Assembly: GCA_910587015.1 (NCBI GenBank)
Contig: CAJUME010000010.1
Coordinates: 232,608-296,607 of the forward strand
DNA length: 64,000 nucleotides
Reading direction: 5' to 3'
Origin: an uncultured Christensenella sp.
Lineage (GTDB): Bacteria > Bacillota > Clostridia > Christensenellales > Borkfalkiaceae
The position numbers and the translations under genes were made by a program. The notes under the pieces were generated by a model that saw only the letters and a list, made by a program, of their open reading frames with translations, did not search any database and was not told the origin of the DNA. Below, one piece after another: positions 61,178 to 64,000 of this stretch (its first letter is position 1; every line of letters begins with the position of its first letter).

Positions 61178-61741
61178 ATGTTTAGTTTGCTTGCTATACC
61201 CGCGTGGGCGTGGGTGACCTCGGCATTGATACTTGTGGTGGCGGCGGCGATTATTGCGGTGCTGTTGACGTGGGATAAAATAAGCGCGTGGGTAAAGAGC
61301 AAATTCGGGGGAGGAGCTGCGAATAAAACGACTGCGGAGAAGCCCAAGGCTAAGACCGAAAAGCCTAAGACGGAGAAGGTTGTTAAGCCTTCGGCCGAAA
61401 AGCCCAAGGCTGAAAAGACGGCGAAGCCTGCCAAAACGGCTGTGAAGACGGCTAAGCCCGTAGCGGACGATGCGGCGGCGACCTCTGTGGCGGAGAAGCC
61501 CAAAACAGCAAAGCCTGCGGCCAAGACTGCGGGGACGGCGGCAAAGACCTCCGGCAAGGTGTACCACATTACCAAACGCAAGGAGGACGGTATGTGGCAG
61601 ATTAAGGCGGCGGGCGCGGAGAAGGCGATTAAGCTGTTCAAAACCCAGAAAGAGGCGATTGAATACTGCAAGACGCTTGCGGGCAATCAGGACGCGAGCA
61701 TTATGGTACATAAGGAGGACGGAAGCTTCCGTAAGGTGTGA
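61178..61741 (+). CDS. Membrane-anchored protein with Lys/Ala/Pro linker and DUF2188 domain
   Basis: The 187-residue protein has one N-terminal TM helix ('WVTSALILVVAAAIIAVLLTW') and a linker of about 75 residues built from Lys-Pro-Ala-Glu-Thr repeats ('KPKAEKTAKPAKTAVKTAKP'). The C-terminal 55 residues ('YHITKRKEDGMWQIKAAGAE', 'FKTQKEAIEYCKTLAG') match the DUF2188 pattern. The function of DUF2188 is not known. I choose the ATG at 61178 after ATGAGG; an ATG at 61163 is possible. The CobW gene begins 2 bases after its stop. Confidence 0.82.
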   Translation: MFSLLAIPAWAWVTSALILVVAAAIIAVLLTWDKISAWVKSKFGGGAANKTTAEKPKAKTEKPKTEKVVKPSAEKPKAEKTAKPAKTAVKTAKPVADDAAATSVAEKPKTAKPAAKTAGTAAKTSGKVYHITKRKEDGMWQIKAAGAEKAIKLFKTQKEAIEYCKTLAGNQDASIMVHKEDGSFRKV

Positions 61742-61743
61742 AA

Positions 61744-62778
61744 ATGACTAAGATTGATATATTTTCGGGCTTTCTCGGCGCGGGAAAGACCACGCTTATT
61801 AAAAAGCTGATTAAAGAGGCATATTGCGGCGAAAAATTAGTGCTGATTGAGAATGAATTCGGTGAAATCGGCGTGGACGGCGGGTTTTTGAAGGATGCGG
61901 GGGTGCAGATTAACGAGCTGAACTCCGGCTGTATATGCTGCTCGCTTGTGGGTGATTTTGCGAAGGCGCTGAACAAGGTTTATAACGAATATCACCCCGA
62001 CCGGATTATTATAGAGCCTTCGGGCGTGGGGAAGCTTTCGGACGTGATGCGCGCGGTGGAGAGCGCGGCTTTGCCCGACTGTAAAATAAATTCTTACACC
62101 GCCGTTGTGGACGCGGGCAAATGCAAGGCGTATATGCGCAACTTCGGCGAGTTTTTCAACGACCAGCTTGAGGCGGCGGCGTGCGTTGTTTTCAGCCACG
62201 CGGACGTTGTAAGCGACGAAAGGCTTGCGAATGCCGTGGAGCTGGTGCGGGCGAAAAACCCGACTGCGACAATTGTGACCACGGCGTGGGATAAGCTGGA
62301 CGGCAAGGCGATGCTTGCCGCAATAGAGCGCGTGCAGACGCTTGAAGGCGAGCTTGAAGAGCTTGAGCATGAGCACGGGCACGGGCACTGCGGGTGCGGG
62401 CACCGCCACGGGGAAGAGGAGCACCATTGCGGGTGCGGGCACCACCATGAGCACGGCGGCGAACACGGGCACCATCACCACGACCATGACCACCACCACG
62501 CGGACGAGGTATTTACGAGCTGGGGCGTTGAAACGGCAAGGAAATTCACCAAAGAGGAGCTGGAGGGCGCGCTTTGCGCGCTTGCGGACGAAGAACGCTT
62601 CGGAACGGTGCTGAGGGCGAAGGGCATTCTGCCGTGCGAGTGCGGCAAGTGGCTTCACTTCGACTATATTCCCGATGGTACGGACGTGCGCGAGGGCTCG
62701 GCGGCGTATACGGGAAGACTGTGCGTTATCGGGTGCGGTTTGAACGAGAAAGCGCTTAAAGAGCTGTTTAAGGTTTGA
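61744..62778 (+). CDS. CobW/COG0523 GTPase with His-rich metal-binding stretch
   Basis: G3E GTPases insert or deliver metals, mostly zinc. The 344-residue protein has Walker A 'GFLGAGKTTL', 'ENEFGEIGVD', the metal motif 'CICCSLVGD' (C-x-C-C) and 'EPSGVGKLSDV'. Residues of about 205-255 are a dense His/Cys/Gly stretch ('HEHGHGHCGCGHRHGEE', 'HHHHDHDHHH') before the C-terminal domain. The start at 61744 follows AAGGTG, overlapping the end of the DUF2188 gene region. A second CobW-type gene follows. No zinc-responsive site was recognised. Confidence 0.93.
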   Translation: MTKIDIFSGFLGAGKTTLIKKLIKEAYCGEKLVLIENEFGEIGVDGGFLKDAGVQINELNSGCICCSLVGDFAKALNKVYNEYHPDRIIIEPSGVGKLSDVMRAVESAALPDCKINSYTAVVDAGKCKAYMRNFGEFFNDQLEAAACVVFSHADVVSDERLANAVELVRAKNPTATIVTTAWDKLDGKAMLAAIERVQTLEGELEELEHEHGHGHCGCGHRHGEEEHHCGCGHHHEHGGEHGHHHHDHDHHHADEVFTSWGVETARKFTKEELEGALCALADEERFGTVLRAKGILPCECGKWLHFDYIPDGTDVREGSAAYTGRLCVIGCGLNEKALKELFKV

Positions 62779-62786
62779 TTGACGTT

Positions 62787-62814
62787 GCTTGCAAAAACCG
62801 CGTTTTTTGCAAGC
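62787..62814 (+). terminator. Hairpin after the first CobW gene
   Basis: GCTTGCAAAAA (62787-62797) pairs with TTTTTGCAAGC (62804-62814). The T-run lies within the stem, so it is a moderate terminator. The remaining gap to 62971 shows nothing recognisable. Confidence 0.55.
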
Positions 62815-62971
62815 GGACACAATTTGCGCATACTTGCGCCTCGGCGGGGTGAATTTGCGCAATTATATAGTATGTGAGCGCTGAAAAATTGCGCAAAGAG
62901 GGCGAGAAGCCCTTTAAATCACGGAATTTCGCAGGCACGGCTTGCCGGGAAATTCGTGAACAAGGTAATTT

Positions 62972-64000
62972 ATGGAAGATATATCCGTTTATCTGTTTTT
63001 GGGCTTTCTGGATTCCGGCAAGACGAAATTTATACAGGAAACACTCGAGGACCCGCGCATGGAAACGGGCGAGAGGACGCTGTTGCTTGTGTGCGAGGAG
63101 GGGGAGGAGGAATATTCCCCCGAAAAATTTGCCGTGAAGAACGTTGTTAAGGTAACCCTTGACGGCGCGGACGAGCTGACAGAGGAGAATATGCAGGCGC
63201 TGACGAAAAAGCACAAGCCTCAGCGCATTGTGGTTGAATACAACGGCACGTGGCTGTTGCAGCAGTTTTTCGAGGCAATGCCCGAGAGCTGGGTTATCAA
63301 CCAGATGATGACCTTTTTTGACGCGGGCTCGTTTTTGAGCTATAACGCGAATATGCGCCAGCTTGTTTTTGACAAGGTGCAGATGACGCAGATGTGCGTA
63401 TTCAACCGCTTTAAGGGCGAATACGACAAAATGGAGTATCATAAGGTTGTGAGGGGAATTTCGCGCCGACCCGACATTGTATACGAGTATATAGGCGGGA
63501 AGCCGGAATTCGACGACATAGAGGACCCCCTGCCATTTGACGTTAACGCGCCCGTGATAGAGATTGAGGACAGGGATTTTGCCTGGTTTTACCGCGATAT
63601 GGCGGAAAATACCGCGCAATACGTTGGAAAAACCGTGCGCTTTAAGGGAATGGCGGCGGTGACGGGCAAGTCGGCGAAGGGGTATATTGTGCTTGGGCGG
63701 CATATTATGACGTGCTGCGAGGCGGACATTGCCTACGACGGGTTTGCCGTGAAGGTAAACGGGCTTGTGAAGGATATAAAAACGCGCGACTGGCTGATTG
63801 TGACGGCGAAAATCAATATCGAATATAATTCCGCATACCGTGCGGAGGGGCAGAAGCCAGAAAGCCGCATAGAGGCTTATGCTGCGGGGGCTGACCTGCT
63901 GGCATCCGGGAAGCGGTTCGACCTGGTGTTTCTGGATATACAGATGGAAGGGATGGACGGCATAGAAACGGCGAGAAAACTCCGGAAGAGCCAGGAGGAA
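62972..64000 (+). CDS. CobW-like P-loop protein (TIGR03943-like C-domain), running into a receiver-domain fragment at the window edge
   Basis: The frame is open to the end of the window (343 codons). Residues 1-180 are a divergent CobW-like P-loop domain ('VYLFLGFLDSGKTKFIQET', 'EYNGTWLLQQFFEAMPESW'). Residues of about 200-290 look like the OB-like domain of two-part zinc-related proteins ('TVRFKGMAAVTGKSAKGYIV', 'LGRHIMTCCEADIAYDGFAV'). After residue 293 the sequence changes to 'FDLVFLDIQMEGMDGIETAR', the phospho-Asp region of a LytTR/AgrA-type response regulator lacking its N-terminal acidic pair. No known protein of this family continues this way. I suspect a misjoin or rearrangement near 63846. 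Confidence 0.75.
   Translation, partial: MEDISVYLFLGFLDSGKTKFIQETLEDPRMETGERTLLLVCEEGEEEYSPEKFAVKNVVKVTLDGADELTEENMQALTKKHKPQRIVVEYNGTWLLQQFFEAMPESWVINQMMTFFDAGSFLSYNANMRQLVFDKVQMTQMCVFNRFKGEYDKMEYHKVVRGISRRPDIVYEYIGGKPEFDDIEDPLPFDVNAPVIEIEDRDFAWFYRDMAENTAQYVGKTVRFKGMAAVTGKSAKGYIVLGRHIMTCCEADIAYDGFAVKVNGLVKDIKTRDWLIVTAKINIEYNSAYRAEGQKPESRIEAYAAGADLLASGKRFDLVFLDIQMEGMDGIETARKLRKSQEE

Noticed and set aside
60017..61711. A 564-residue open frame on the minus strand opposite the cyclophilin-like and DUF2188 genes
   Set aside because: It is antisense to two well-supported genes, crosses a strong terminator, is Arg/His/Leu-rich with no domain signal, and arises from codon bias.
61837..63703. Long minus-strand frames opposite both CobW genes
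   Set aside because: They mirror plus-strand genes with clear motifs; the Val-rich part is just the complement of the His-rich stretch.

Overview
The window looks like the chromosome of an uncultured, probably gut-dwelling Bacillota (Clostridia-type) plant-polysaccharide degrader. This rests on AGGAGG-type ribosome binding sites, lipoproteins with lipoboxes, Lpl-type sugar ABC importers, many intrinsic terminators, and an L27 with the Firmicutes N-terminal leader. The species is an inference. I recognise no rRNA, tRNA, CRISPR array, transposase or integrase.

Layout: 1-501 is the 3' end of a large secreted protein with a module of the kind seen at the ends of secreted pectin-active proteins. 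612-3653 is a preQ1 (queuosine precursor) operon, queD-queE-folE-queC-queF, behind a promoter and a candidate preQ1-I riboswitch with its own terminator. 3668-9528 (minus strand) holds xylA-xylB-transketolase and a CBM-like surface lipoprotein. 9750-15980 holds an AraC regulator next to a membrane-anchored GH3 with reversed domain order, a 4-TM protein and an Ig-like lipoprotein. The promoter and leader of the lipoprotein gene and of the GH3 gene are near-identical and point away from the araC between them. 16175-17590 is a GH43. 17669-21233 is an AT-rich unit encoding a secreted MACPF pore-forming protein and a permease-ATPase fusion ABC protein. 21236-26953 holds a membrane protein, a canonical GH3 beta-glucosidase and a GPH sugar transporter. 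27021-30995 holds a Cys-cluster HTH regulator, malic enzyme, a MATE pump and a polysaccharide deacetylase-like protein.

From about 31 to 55 kb the theme is pectin and uronate use. It contains kduD, kdgK, kduI, uxaB, uxaA and uxaC, two MsmK/UgpC-type ATPases, a pectinesterase (CE8), an Lpl-type importer (two permeases and a very large binding protein) with several unfamiliar membrane proteins, a GH28 and a GH105. GH28, GH105 and CE8 have no signal peptides. The implied scheme is that oligogalacturonides are imported, then cut and de-esterified in the cytoplasm. Saturated galacturonate would go through UxaC-UxaB-UxaA, and unsaturated products through GH105-KduI-KduD. Both routes meet at 2-keto-3-deoxygluconate, which KdgK phosphorylates. 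KDPG aldolase is not in the window.

55-64 kb holds a MerR regulator with membrane segments and a zinc ribbon, a small HTH module, an AraC regulator, a GNAT acetyltransferase, rplU-rpmA, a helical protein, a cyclophilin-like lipoprotein, a DUF2188 protein and two CobW-type P-loop proteins. The last reading frame runs in frame into a fragment of a response-regulator receiver domain at the window edge, which looks like a misjoin. Two small HTH modules (41.2-41.9 kb and 56.0-57.0 kb) are each bracketed by hairpins that are inverted copies of each other.
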